Positions 22,301-33,975 of a DNA stretch of 64,000 nucleotides are shown here, piece by piece (the stretch's first letter is position 1; each line of letters opens with the position of its first letter). The position numbers and the translations under genes were made by a program. Under the pieces are notes generated by a model. It saw only the letters and a program-made list of their open reading frames with translations, ran no database searches and was not told where the DNA came from. The stretch is from Brachycybe producta (taxonomy: Eukaryota > Arthropoda > Diplopoda > Playtdesmida > Andrognathidae): contig JAUPFP010000052.1 in the NCBI GenBank assembly GCA_036925085.1, positions 1-64,000 of the forward strand. Direction: 5' to 3'.

Positions 22301-24604
22301 CAAAGCAAAGAGGGAACTCTGAAGAGGCCACGAATCGTTTATTTTGAAAGACAGCGTCATCAAATCACTTTAACACAATTCCTTTGTGTTTTCTAACAAA
22401 ATCCTTTCCGAAGCAGAAAAGCAAACCGTAAAGCACGTTTAAAAAGAAAAAAGAGAGAAAGAAAATTTACTTCTCCGGGTAGAGGAGGAAGATTGAGGTC
22501 CTGTTCCAACCAGTCGGGTCCTCCGCCGTGTAAAATCTGTTCTCGTAACCAAACCAAACTGATGAAAGCGATCAGAGTACAGAGAACCACGATACAACCG
22601 TGAAAACTATCCGACAGAAGATTATCTCTGAAACCAAACAGAAGAAAACAAGAAAACATAAAAAACAACCCCACCCCACTTAAGTAACTGGGATGACAAC
22701 ATTTTCGATCTGTCCATAGAAAATTGGAAATATTGTATTCGATATGTAAAAAAAATATTTCAAAATATAGAAGAAGACAAAAATAACTCTAAAGTATCTT
22801 CAAACCAAAAATATCTGAAAATTCTTTTAAAAAATATACTTGCCGTCCGTCTCTTTCAAAAGTATTTCAAAAAAAGTATTTAAAACTTCAGTAGTTTTAA
22901 AAATCCTGTTTACGTCGCTGTTATTTTCTATTTTGTTTTCGCTTTTTTCAATTATTTCCAACAATATTTTTGATTTTTCGATATTTTTAATTCTTGGATT
23001 TTTTACCAGGCGTTCTTTTTTCAATAATTATGTTTATATTATTTCGTTATCGGACAATATTTTCAATATTCCTCGACATTATTGTATTTTTCGATATTAT
23101 ACATGTATATCGTGACACGTAAAACTGCTTTCAAATATTTTGATTTTTTTTGGAAATATCGCCAGTCCCACTGAATAACCGGAAACGAACGCAAAGTTTT
23201 TTAATCTTTTCTTTACGATGGTGCTTACGTCGAGAGCATGTCGAGAGGAAGGGTGAGAACGGAACTGACGGAACCGGTGAAAAGACATCTGTAAATGCGA
23301 CCTGAAAACGAAAAACAAAAACCTCTTTCGTTTTCCTATCTTTTAAGACGAGAAAGACTAAAAAGCAAAGCCGGGATCTCACATGCCGTCAGAGGAACGA
23401 TTCCGAGCCAAGCGAAGGCGACGATCGTATAATGGAGCCAATACTTAACGGCTCTCCAGACGCTACGTCCCAACCCTTTGAAAAGTTCTCGAATCGGAAG
23501 TCGGTTCGGCATATCCGGCGAGTAAACTAAGAGAAACACGTGGACAAAAGTTAACCGATAATTAAAAGTTCCCTTGTAAAAGCAGAAGAACGCAAGAAAT
23601 CCCTTAAAACATGCAGATTTTCTTCATGTTCTACACATATGTTTGAACGTTTGCGCAAAGCTCTGAAGGTTTATTGACGTTTTCATAAGGGTCAGTGGAA
23701 ATTTATTTAACTTATTTGTAGATTTCAGAGAGATTTAAGGAAATTAAACTAATTCATGAGTTTTTATAAAATTGTCTTCTCATTTCTTCATTTCCATGCA
23801 AATTTCCAGTAGAGTTCTACATTCCTATTCAAGTTTTCAACATAAATTTCTGCCATTTTTCACCAGAATTATAGATTTTCATAGAAGTTTCTGTTAGTTT
23901 CCTATAGAAATCAACATTTAATTATAAGTTTGTGACAGTTTTCATGCAAATTTCTACCAGTTTCGTGGAGAACTCAACATATTCACGAAAGTTGCCACCA
24001 GTTTTATGCTAAATTCTTCAAGTTTTAGGCAGAATTATTCGCGTTTCGTGCCTATTTCTGGTTTTACGAGAGAGAGGAGAGAACTGTTTAAAAAAAAAAG
24101 AAGAATCCGTTGGTTACTTGGAGTGAAAGAGAAGCGATGACTGCACAATTCGCAGTATTCCTTCTTGCTGTATTTGAGCCATTGAACGAGACATTCCTGA
24201 TGAATGTACCGAATACTTCCGGTACAGATACAGGGATGATAAAGAGGTCGATCCGAACTCCCTTCCGAACGACAAACCCGACAAATATCTACATAAACAA
24301 ATAAGAAAATAACGAATATTAAGGCAAAAAAATAACGAAACATCTGTCAAAAAAAGAGGATGGAAAAGGAGTAAAGAGGAAAAAAAAATCCATTTTCTGT
24401 TCATTTCGCTCAGTTCAGAACACGATTTCAACGACAAAACCCAAGTTTTCAACAAAAACAACCTCTTTAACAACACGAAAAAGAATTATTCAATCATTTT
24501 CCGAGCTAATAACGAGCAATTTCGACGATAAACCAAAAAAATGACGAAAAAAACCGAAAGAAAATCATTGAAAATAACAAACCCTGTTGAGAAAAGTCCT
24601 CCAT
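16316..24604 (-). CDS. MARCHF6: E3 ubiquitin-protein ligase MARCHF6 (TEB4/Doa10)
   Basis: Complete 20-exon model, 977 aa: 24604-24583, 24288-24118, 23526-23383, 23301-23229, 22627-22471, 21898-21604, 21526-21465, 21391-21307, 20497-20439, 20370-19942, 19866-19715, 19316-19133, 19062-18814, 18730-18661, 18190-18009, 17922-17788, 17510-17421, 17351-17219, 16635-16500, 16421-16316. The RING-CH finger occupies residues 8-60 (ICRVC, the CxC of [14 protein letters not shown] and CELC). Many hydrophobic segments follow, with family-typical blocks such as [52 protein letters not shown] and RRIYPALL. A Gly/Pro/Gln/Asp-rich loop fills exon 6. The protein is an ER and inner-nuclear-membrane ligase of the ERAD-C pathway. 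All introns are GT-AG except the one after 19942, which begins GC. Human MARCHF6 is about 910 aa. Confidence 0.95.
16849..17070. repeat. Foldback element, CTAGAA family, between MARCHF6 exons
   Basis: Left arm TAGAAAGTGTTTTGGAAACT and right arm CTAGTTTCCAAAACACTTTC are nearly exact reverse complements. Inside are the paired segments CTTTCAAAATAAACTTTTT and GTTTATTTTGAGAGA. It lies in the intron between 17219 and 16635. Confidence 0.8.
18313..18512. repeat. Foldback element, CTAGAA family
   Basis: TTTTAGAAACTAGAAGAGTA on the left and TACTCTTCTAGTTTCTAAA on the right, in the MARCHF6 intron between 18661 and 18190. Confidence 0.7.
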
Positions 24605-25432
24605 CTTTGTTTCTGTAGGTCACCGGATGTGCGTCATGAAAAATAGGTCAATGTTAATGACGTACATCCGGCAACCTTCTGAAACATAATCAATGAACCG
24701 ATTTGGAACGTAAGACAATAGACAAACTGAAGCTATACCTATTGACTATTTGCGCCACCGCCACCACCAAATGGCGCCACTAACACATCCTGGAAATTGC
24801 TGAAGCCAAGAGGTATAAGTAAAACTAAACCAAAGATCTTCATAGATATTGTTTTAGTTTTACAACGTAACGCTATAAAGCAGCGTTGAGCACCTTTTAA
24901 ATTTATTTTACGTGCAGACCAAAATTTTTAACTGATGAAAATGTGTTACATGTCTTACATAAAATTTTGAAAATGTCACTTATACCTTTTGGCTTCTAGG
25001 GTCACAGGCAGTTGGGCGCAGCCAGAAAAACTCTTGTTAGCCCCGTCCTTTCATGAACATCAGACCAATAACAAACTCACAACAAACATATAAAACGCGC
25101 AACAAGCCTAAACAACCAATCAGAACGAACCTTTCTGGCTGCGCCCAACTGCTTCGATACGATTTGGCAATGCCACATAACGAGAATAACTAGTACGAAA
25201 CAGTTACGACCATATTGGTTTGCCCACCTGTATTAACAGTACGCCTTACGTCATGCCCCCATTATAACTATTATTCTCTAAATAGGCGAACGGTTAATAC
25301 GTCGGTTACACACATAACGACCGAACCAATCCTAACCTTTAACAAATTTACAAATGGAACCGTGCAAGAAAATAATCGCTTTATCTTGTTTCAGCCTTTT
25401 ATTTTCATGTCGTTAATTAATTGATCAAATGA
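24605..25432. other. Spacer between MARCHF6 5' end and NGDN 3' end, foldback-rich
   Basis: No gene. It holds one inverted pair (GAAGCCAAGAGGTATAAGT at about 24803 with its one-mismatch complement at about 24978) and a second, perfect 21-bp pair at 25008-25028 and 25132-25152. The MARCHF6 promoter should lie in the left part; the minus-strand start ATG at 24604 sits in a CTTTG-ATGGAGG context. Confidence 0.6.
25008..25152. repeat. Perfect 21-bp inverted repeat
   Basis: GCAGTTGGGCGCAGCCAGAA(A) at 25008-25028 is exactly complementary to 25132-25152. The loop of about 103 bp has no coding capacity. Looks like the ends of a small non-autonomous transposon. Confidence 0.85.
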
Positions 25433-27879
25433 TTATCGACGAAACCTCTTCTTTTTTCCCTTCTTGCCTTTTTTCCCTAGTAACTAATAAAATAAAAACA
25501 AAAAATAGCAGTTAACGAAAATGCTACAAATTCAGGCAATATGCAAAATGCCTAAAATAACGAGCCCCTCTAGATAAATAAAAAAAGTAAGGCCAGAATT
25601 CAAGCAGGGACCTTAGCACTTCAAACCCTTTGAACAAAGAAGTGCCAAGTTTTCTTTTTGAATTCACCACCTTAAACCACTTGAAGTTCAACTTGAACCC
25701 TCTAAACAGTGAGTTCCAGTTGAACTTCAATTGTTCCAAATTTCCCTTTGTTGAATCGAGGGCCTTAATCTTCACCTTGTGACTCTTCTTCTGTCTCTTT
25801 TCAGGCAACTTATACTCATCCTAAAACATTATAATGAAAAAAGAAAACAGGAATCGATTAAAACCTGGCCCTTTGATTTGAGTCCCTTCTTATTATAGGT
25901 CCTAACCCCTTGTGCTTCGGCCGTCAGAATAGAAATATCTCCGAAGTTAGTCAACCCATCTAGTGTACTAGAAGTCATTTGGTTCCTCTCCTTATTCTAT
26001 AAACAAACAAGTCACAAAATTATTCCCGATTAAAACCGCTAATTTCCACAATATGTAAATGAAGGACTTTAAAAATTACCCTTTGTTTCTTGGACACGTT
26101 CAACCGAACCATGTGTTCCTCCTCGTACCTAAACAAAAAGATGAGAGAAGAACAAGAGGCTCGACCGAGAAAAAACATCGAGAAGAACGTCAGAAATAAC
26201 AAAAAAAAAAGAAACTAACTCTCGTCTGTGTTTCGCTTCTTTCGATTCCCTTTTACTACCCGAATACACACTGTCCTGAAAGAAAAACAACAGATAGAGA
26301 ATTAAAACTGTCAACAGAGCGAAACGAAGACATATAATCGCCTCTTACGACAATCTCGTCGGGACCATCGTAGTATTCGGCCCTTAGCTCCCTAATGACG
26401 TTCGAACTGAGCGCCTTCTTGCGAACGTACTCCATCCGTCGCTTCTCTTTGCGATCACCTACATCTTCGTCTGAAACAAAACAAAACCGAATCTTAAATA
26501 TAAGAAAACTTTTTTTTCAACACGTGCAACATTAAAAGATTACAAATTGAAGAAATTGATTAAGAAACTTGTTGGCAGAAAAACAGTAAGAAATCTGCAG
26601 AAAAAAATGTTAAAACATATAAGCAAAAATAACCAGCAAATTTATAACAGTCTGTAAAAAAAATTAAAACATAACAAAACTTTAAAAACGGCCCGAAAAA
26701 ACAGCAAAAACCAACAAAGAACTGTGAAAACCTAAATAAAAACTGTAAAAAGCAGCACAAAAACAAAAAGAGCCTCAGAAAACCTACAAAACTGAAATAA
26801 CCTGAAAGAACTGCATAAACCAACAAAAATCTAAAAACCTCCTAAAAAAAACATCAAAAAAACAATTGCAACAAAATTGCAAAAATCTCAAGGAAAAAAA
26901 AAAACAATTACAAAAACCTAAAAAACTGTGAAACCCGGTTAACACGAACCGTAATGAACAGCAGACAACTTGGGAGGAACGTAAAATGCCGGTTTCTCTT
27001 CGTCGCCATCTTCATTCTCCTTCTTCGCTCCTTCACCATGGCCCAACTAGAACGAAACCGAAAAAGAGGGGAAAATGACCTTTCGATTTGATTGTTTAAC
27101 TTGAGATAGTTACATACTTTGCTGACGAGATTCTTGGGATTTGCTCTGAATCCGAGAGGATCTCCACTTCCGATGACACCGGAAGCAACTTTGATCAACT
27201 TCTCAATGTGATACTTCAGTTTCAGCTCGATGGGTCTCAGCTTTTCTATCACGGTTCTGTTCTCCACCAGACGATCAATACTCGAAATGCCATTTAGTTT
27301 CTCTCCTCGACATTTCTTCATCAGAATCACACCCATATCCATCAAATAGTTCATCATCAGATGACATTTCAGCTCCAGAAGAGTCAGGCCCTAAGACAGA
27401 CGAAAAAAAAAAATCAGTTAAAAATAACAACGTTTGAAAGACAGGAGAAGTCTTGAAAACATATAAACTATAGAAATCTGCACATTTATTGTATTTGTTC
27501 ATATATTTTGTAAGTTTCTTGGATATTTTCTGGCGTTTCTTGCAGTTTTAGGGATGTTTTCGCGTTAAACGCAGTTTTATCCATATCTTTTAGTGCCTCT
27601 ACACCTTTTTACATTAGTCATGCGTAGATTTCTACAATCTCTTCACTTTCGAGGCACCGAAGAACGATCAGAGACCTTGGCTGTGTCCAAATCCCCAGTT
27701 CCAATCTTAGAAGACAGTTTCAAAAGCGACGTTTCGACGCTTGAAACCATTTGGCCGACGTCTTTTAAGAACGAAGATGCCTTCGTAACATCATTATCCT
27801 CCGCTTCCTTCAAAAAAAAAAACCTCCGAATATCAATTGAAAAACGAAAGAAAAACGAGTGGGAAAAACTCACCTCCAT
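25433..27879 (-). CDS. NGDN: Neuroguidin, Sas10/Lcp5 family
   Basis: Complete 10-exon model, 320 aa (human about 315): 27879-27874, 27807-27676, 27390-27118, 27046-26950, 26470-26349, 26275-26220, 26128-26080, 25996-25865, 25820-25776, 25483-25433. Diagnostic segments in order are LTLLELKCHLMMNYLMD, VENRTVIEKLRPIELKLKYH, GDPLGFRANPKNLVSK, YVPPKLSAVHY, YVRKKALSSNVIRELR, YEEEHMVRLNVSKKQR, LTNFGDISILT and a basic tail ending KKKRFRR. The central Sas10/Utp3/C1D domain is intact. Yeast Lcp5 acts in the small-subunit processome (18S rRNA maturation), and vertebrate NGDN also binds eIF4E. The first exon codes only Met-Glu. Its minus-strand start faces EMC4, leaving a 692-bp intergenic region. Confidence 0.94.
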
Positions 27880-28571
27880 GTGGTAAAAAACGACGGGGGA
27901 AAATCGAGAAAAAAATCAAAAACTGACGGCCGCCATCTTGAGGTACAGATCGTATTCGTATCGATGATTTATCGATATTAATGTTATCGCCATGTATACA
28001 GGATGAAACAAAAAACGTTTTCTGTACAAATAAACTTCATTCCCCCCTCTGAAACAACTTTAAGAAGAAATTCAAACTTTGCCGGAAACTAGAATAGTAA
28101 CGACTTTTATTATATTACATGAAGTTTTTATTTCAGTTTGATGAAAGATTCCCAGTTTTGTTTCAAATATTCGAAATCAATCAAAAAAATTTTGTTTCTT
28201 TAAAGAAAATGTCATAAAAAGTTCACTTTGAAGTAAATTCTCGTGAAAATACGTTTTACTTATTTAATTACTATTCTAGTTCATAAAAAAAATCTGAATT
28301 TTTTTTAGATATTGCTTTTAAAAGTTATAACCAAAATTACAATAAAGGTTAACTAACGTTTGTTACACCCTGTACAACAAGCTCAACAACATATCGATAT
28401 AATACACCCGATATTCAAATATTATCGCTCGGTCACTGTCATTACGTCACTTCCGTCGAATGTGTATATTTCCATCGTTCATTCCTCGTTGTATCTGTTG
28501 AGTATCTAATCCATGTTCTTTTTTTCTAGTCTCTAAAACAACTTTTCATTCATTTCTAGAGACATTTCTAA
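27880..28571. other. Divergent NGDN/EMC4 intergenic region
   Basis: It serves as promoter region for both genes. Most of it is occupied by the transposon-like element at 27997-28374; short TATCGATA-type palindromes lie on either side (near 27969 and 28391). No TATA box is evident. Confidence 0.6.
27997..28374. mobile_element. MITE with mariner-like termini, carrying a nested foldback
   Basis: Terminal inverted repeats: TACAGGATGAAACAAAAAAC at the left end and, complemented, TACAGGGTGTAACAAACGTT at the right. The TACAGGGTG-type end is typical of Tc1/mariner relatives. No transposase frame, hence non-autonomous. A CTAGAA-family palindrome (ACTAGAATAGTAA near 28087 and CTATTCTAGTTC near 28271) lies inside, so one element inserted into another or the inner arms are shared. 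Confidence 0.6.
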
Positions 28572-29661
28572 ATGGCTGTAGCACTTGCGAGCAAAGGACC
28601 CAAAGGGGGCCACAAATGGGCCCTGGATTTCACCTCAAAGTGAGTGGGGAGCGAGGGGAGGTGGGCGACCACGGAATCGGATGAAACACGTGACTCACGT
28701 GCAAATGTTCTCTCTCTCTCTCTCGTATTATAAAGGAGCAAGGAGCTAGCCTCTCCTCCAGGCTTCTGCGTCTCTCAGGGACAGGGTCACGTGGAGATCG
28801 CTCGTGACGCGGACGTCAACCTCATCGTCAAGGTCACCACGACGACAGTCCGGGATTAGCCTCTAACTGGGGGTGGCATACGAATGCACTAACTTTCGCT
28901 TTCTTAATTATTTTGTAGAAATCCTGGGACGTGGCTCTGGGTCCATTGAAACAAGTTCCGATGAATCTCTTCATAATGTACATGGCCGGAAATTCAATCT
29001 CCATTTTTCCGATCATGATGATCGGAATGTTGTTTCTCCGTCCGGTCAAGGCCCTTCTAGCGATACAGAACAGTAAACAGCCCCCTCCCTCCCGGTTTAG
29101 CCTCGAAACGATCCCCTCTCTCAATCAATTTACCGTTTTTACTGTAGCTTTCCGTATGATCGAGGGAAGTCAAGCGATAGGACAGAAGTTCGTCTATTTG
29201 GTGGGAAACGTGGCTTGTCTCGCCCTCGCTCTTTACAAGTGTCAGTCGATGGGACTCCTTCCGACACATTCCTCGGACTGGTTGGAATTTGTTGAACCAC
29301 AACAGGTTTAACGGCTAAATGCCTTTAAAGGAGAAAAAGCGGCGCTTTTTCCAATTTAAAGAGACTGATTTTCGAGGCTTGAATCTAGAAAACCTTTTTG
29401 AAAATTTAAGGATAATATCTAGCCTCAAAACAAGTCTCTTGAAGAGCAAAACTTTGATAAAGCATAAGCAATGCTTTTTTTTTTTCTCTCAAAATGAAGC
29501 GACTTGTTAGTGCCTTGTATTTAATAGAAGTTGTAGCCTCGAAACAGTCGTTTCTGTTTGAAATAAGAGAACGATTGCAACTTTCGTCTGCGTGAATTAA
29601 TTTGTTCTTTTTTCATTTTGTACAGAGGATGGAGTTTTCAGGTGGTGGACTCATGTTCTGA
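28572..29661 (+). CDS. EMC4: ER membrane protein complex subunit 4
   Basis: Complete 5-exon model, 170 aa (human 183): 28572-28639, 28736-28832, 28919-29072, 29148-29305, 29626-29661. Conserved blocks are HKWALDF near the N-terminus, [52 protein letters not shown] and the C-terminal MEFSGGG. Two hydrophobic segments match the family's membrane helices. EMC4 is a core subunit of the EMC insertase, which places tail-anchored and multipass proteins in the ER membrane. AATAAA candidates lie at 29713 and 29726. It is head-to-head with NGDN. Confidence 0.95.
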
Positions 29662-30366
29662 TGACGTCATCACGACACTTCCGTTTTTATTTATTATTGT
29701 GTTTGCTGTAAAAATAAAATAAGTGAATAAAGATTTGCTTCAAACGCATTAAAACAACATTTTATTAATTTCTCACAGTCATTTTAAGTTTCAGCTTCAG
29801 AAGAACAACGCTAAAAGAATGTTTTCAAAACTAGAGGGGTAAAGAGTTCTGAATAAAAATTATATCTTTTTATCCAAAAAAAAGTTTCAAAATTACTTGA
29901 AGCTGTGGGGCCCCGCTGGGCCCCTTGACAACCCACCCATCCATCATAAAACTTCCGTTTAATTATAATTTCATTTTTATTTTACGAGAAAGAAATTCAA
30001 ACTTTGTTCGAAACTAGAAAGGTGATTTACTTTTTCTTACAGCAACGAATCTAGTCTCTAATAATTTTTAATTATAAATCAACTTTTTTTTAATTATAAG
30101 ATTTTATATTTAATTTCAAAATTCCGTTCAAACAGACCTTTGCAGACACAATGACTACTTTCTGCAATCCACACCTCGACCACTAAAAAAGTGGTTCGCG
30201 TGTGGCCTTAAGACCACATTTTAGCATGGTGGCCTCGTGCATCCCCCAACATCTCCTTGGATATTTTTTGTCTTAATAATTAATTGTAACAAATGTGTCA
30301 CAAGTCCGTCACAAATCTTGGAAAAAAAGCGGAAGGACAGAAAAATTATTCTAAACAATCCTTTAA

Positions 30367-30370
<4 letters not shown>

Positions 30371-30413
<43 letters not shown>
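30371..30413. repeat. (CT)n microsatellite
   Basis: About 21 uninterrupted TC units. No role visible. Confidence 0.95.
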
Positions 30414-30417
<4 letters not shown>

Positions 30418-30975
30418 GTCTGCAAAATGTGTCGTAAAGAAGTAATTTAATCTTGTAAATCCCCCCCAAAAATAGCAGCTAACGTAAACCGCACTTGTAC
30501 ACCACGACAAGGTCTCCTCGCGGCGACACCCGACGTCCATACAAAACAAACAGCTGCCGTTTGTTTTATGAGACACTTTCTGTCCCGTTTCACTTTTTGT
30601 TTTGGTCCCCCGCCACATTCCTAACAAAAACACAATTGGCAAACACTTGGAAAACTTTTTAAGTTTTCGGTGGCTGCTGCGATCGAAAATAAAAATGTAT
30701 CTCCCTCTCTTTCTCTCAGTGGCAACCACTGATCAAGACACACATCGTAATCCTTTCCATCAAATATAATTTTTCATGTCAGATTTCAATAAAAAAAAGG
30801 ATCAACGAAAAAATAAAAGAGTTGAATGTTCCTAAGTTAATTCCAGCTGTTAAACAGCTTTTTTAAGGGGTTTTTTTTTCTTCTACAAAAACAACTAAAA
30901 AATTGATCACATTATTTTTTCCTTTGAGGAGAACACACAACATGATGAACACTTAAAAGAGTTGGAACACACAAA

Positions 30976-31089
30976 CCACTTTTGGTGGCCGGTTTCGACT
31001 GCAAAATGAATTCGGGTTGTCCAAATTTCCATAAAAAAATACATTGCAACCACAGTTCATTTTGCAATCGAAATCGACCACCAGAAGTG
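30976..31089. repeat. Foldback repeat
   Basis: Arms 30976-31010 and 31053-31089 are imperfect complements: CGACTGCAAAATGAA pairs with TTCATTTTGCAATCG, and the outer CCACTTTTGGTGG pairs with CCACCAGAAGTGG. The loop of about 40 bp is non-coding. Confidence 0.7.
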
Positions 31090-31997
31090 GCCTGTGTGCA
31101 AAGGCCCAAAGCGTGACACTGTGTCGGTGGTTGGTGGCCGTCAACAACCATCGAACACCGGTGGTGGCGGCCACGACACTTGTAAAAGAAAACCCAAATT
31201 AAGGTTGTTTTAAAGTGTAAACTGCAACTTAAAGTTGGACCATTTTCAAACTGACATAAAAAGCTTATTTTGAAAAATATCAACATGAAAAATACAATCA
31301 AGTGATTGAGCTACCCTTCTAGTTTCTAAAAACACACATTCAAGTTGCTCTTCATTTTGCACCTTCAAAAACAGAATAATCACAGTTCAGAAGGCGCCGT
31401 TTGCACTTCTTTTAAACACTTTTGTAATTAAATCATTAATTATCGAGACATTTTTTTTAAAGAATCTGCTTTTCTAGTATTTTTGGTTTTCTCCCTCGTT
31501 TGTTTAGCCTGAGAGAGAGAGAGAGGCTGACAATTGGCCAATGACCCAACGAGTGACAAAACCAAAAATAAAAGAAATGTTCGGAAGATTCGTTTTTCGT
31601 CTTCATTTCTTCTAAGTCAACCACTCAAGAAACTTCTCTGAAATTTCTATCAGCGGATTTGAAAAGTGCGGCAACTTACGACAAACAAACAAAAACAAAT
31701 CCTCAGAAGAAAAAAAAACATTCTTTTCCGGTGCCAACTTTGACTTAAAATTAAGAAAACTCTCTCAAACGAAAGTAACCGAGGTACGAAACTTCCGAAT
31801 ACCAAATTCTAGAACAACATTGTTTAAAATGTACAAAAAAAAAGTGGAATTTTGGCTTTTTAGAAGTATTTTGGGGGCCATTATGTGGCCCCTGAGCTCC
31901 AAACTTCTCACTTTAAAGTGTGGCTCCACCATTAAGAAGATTTCATTCTTTTTTTTTTTTTTTCAATTTCTCGACAGCTACTTTTCGAGGATTTACG

Positions 31998-33975
31998 ATG
32001 GCTGCAACTGAAAAGTGCAAAATGAATTGGATAATTATGTTGGTGACAACTGCAGTCATTTTTCTTCTTCTTCTTCTTCTTCTTCCGGGATTTTCGGAAG
32101 CAAAACGACCGAGTGAGTCAGGAAAGAAAACGAACACAAATCTCAGAATTACTTCCTAAAACGAAACTGAAATTGTTTTCGATTACTTTTCGCTTAAAAA
32201 AGACGAAAGTGCAGAGAATTTCAAGTACTCACCTTTTTGAAATCATCTTTTAAAACAAACTCAAAGTATACTTAAAAACTAGAAGAGTAAAAGAATCGAG
32301 TGGTTGCATTTTTAGAACTACATCTTTCCAATTAAAGGTATTAGAGACGTTTCGAAAGATGCCTTTTATCGGTTTTTATCATAAAAACATTTATTTTGAA
32401 AGATAAATGTCATCAAAATGCAATCACTTTATTCCTTTACCCTTCTAGTTTGAAGTACAATTTGAATTTATTTTAAAAGATGCTTCTAAAAAGTCGAGTA
32501 CTTGAAATTCTCTGCACTTCCGTCGAAACCTAATTCGCGTGAAAAACGAACGCCAGTCTCATAAGCTGTGTGATCGCATGCAGTGCCCAAGAAGTACGGA
32601 AATGCCGTCCCAACAAGAGAACTGGAGACCCGATTTAGCAACACTCGCAAGAAGATCGAACTGTTCCACAACTATTTCCGTGCGCAAGTGGAACCGCCGG
32701 CCAGCGACATGCTAGAAATGGTTCGTCGCGTTCCAATTCCCATCATCCCCCACCCGATACGATAACATCTTGCCATTTTTTCCATAATATCCTAGAAATG
32801 GTACGAGAATGCGGCCGAAGACGCTCAGAGGTGGGCCGAATCATGCGAACTCTTAATCCACGACAACCTCACCGGACGATGGGTCGAAAGTACGAGACGA
32901 CCCCGAAGCACGACAAAGACATAAGAGACCGACTCTCTGACTCTTTTTTCCGCCCCCATTTCAGATTACGGTTCTTGCGGACAGAACATATTCGTTGCGA
33001 ACGTTCGAGTGCCGTGGTTGTTCGCAATCAAAACGTGGTTCCTCGAACGGCTCAACTTTACATACGGATCGGAAGAGAACGACCTCGGTGTCGTAGGTCA
33101 CTACACTCAGCTGGTGTGGTACAGTAGCCACCAGGTCGGGTGTGGATTCCACCATTGTTCGGATGCGAAACCAAGGCCGTATTACAACTACGTTTGCAAC
33201 TATTGTCCAATGTGAGTTACAGATTTTGAGGGGGGGAGGGGGGGAGAGGGAAATAACTGAAGATGATCGAACTAGAAAGTGCTTTAGAAACTAGAAGGGT
33301 AGCTGCCTCTAGGAACTGTGGAACCCTGTGCTCAGAGGGTTCATTCAAGTTGAAGCTCAACTGCCAAGTTTCCTCGTTGAGCATAGAAACTTGAACTTAG
33401 ACCAGCTTCAACACCGACCACTTTGTGTCTCCACAAAGTGGTCCGTTTGAAGATCGATAAAGGATGCTAACAAAAAAGCATGAAACCCCAACTGTTGCGT
33501 GCGAAATTTAAGAGAAACTCCTCCCAAAGAAATCCACCTCCAAATGATTCAGCGTGAAATTCATAGAAAATCAATGAACGGCTTTGTTCAGATTTTAAAC
33601 AAGTAGATGCTAAACACCCTTTTTTGTGGCTCTTCTGTCTAGTGGTAATTATCCGGATAGGATCGGAAGGCCATACGAAGATGGGACGCCCTGTGGTAAC
33701 TGTACCGATTCGTGCCGCTTTAAGAAACTCTGTAGTAAGTAATTGTGGTGACGACGAGTGTGGTGTGGATTGTCATCCACACGACTCTTGGTCGCAATCT
33801 CAGTAATTATACCGTTGTTTTCCATTGTCCTATTGCAGCCAATGCGTGTCCCTATGCCGACCTGTGGATCAATTGCAAGGAACTCAACTTGACCTGGCAC
33901 GATTGGCTCTGCAGCGGAACCAACGAACAGTCCTGCCTGGCCACGTGCCGATGTGGACCGGACAAGATCAAATGA
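31998..33975 (+). CDS. Secreted CAP/CRISP-like protein with C-terminal cysteine module
   Basis: Complete 6-exon model, 273 aa: 31998-32112, 32584-32720, 32796-32889, 32965-33211, 33643-33734, 33839-33975. A poly-Leu signal peptide (Leu repeats encoded by CTT) occupies about residues 12-35. The CAP domain follows: HNYFR (about 67-71), MLEMKWYENAAEDAQRWA, signature 1 GHYTQLVWYSSHQVGCG (160-176) and signature 2 YNYVCNYCPIGNY. The C-terminal 45 residues carry six cysteines spaced like the ShK/CRISP ion-channel-regulatory module (CPYADLWINC, WHDWLC, ATCRC). CAP proteins are extracellular sterol- or lipid-binding or venom/immune factors; which applies here is unknown. Introns 1 and 4 and the 3' flank contain foldback repeats. 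Confidence 0.93.
32209..32517. repeat. Long foldback element in CAP intron 1
   Basis: Perfect 22-bp outer arms: GTGCAGAGAATTTCAAGTAC... at 32209-32230 and its exact complement at 32496-32517. Inside are the CTAGAA-family arms (AAAAACTAGAAGAGTAA near 32275 and TTTACCCTTCTAGTTTG near 32437). The outer arms share the ...TTCAAGTACT core with the copy at 34054-34395. Confidence 0.85.

Larger units (their letters stand above)
29662..31997. other. Spacer EMC4 to CAP gene, repeats only
   Basis: No credible gene in 2.3 kb. Contents: a CTAGAA-family foldback around 29815-30030; small hairpins near 30180-30235; a CT microsatellite (30371-30413); a foldback at 30976-31089; a second CTAGAA element about 31237-31340; and homopolymer-rich sequence. 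Open frames across the CT run are Arg-Glu or Leu-Ser dipeptide artefacts. Confidence 0.6.

Noticed and set aside
30221-30729. Frames across the CT microsatellite
   Set aside because: Arg-Glu and Leu-Ser dipeptide repeats from the simple sequence, no splice or family support.
31943-32137. Antisense Lys/Arg-rich frame over the CAP signal peptide
   Set aside because: Complement of CTT and T runs in the CAP first exon.
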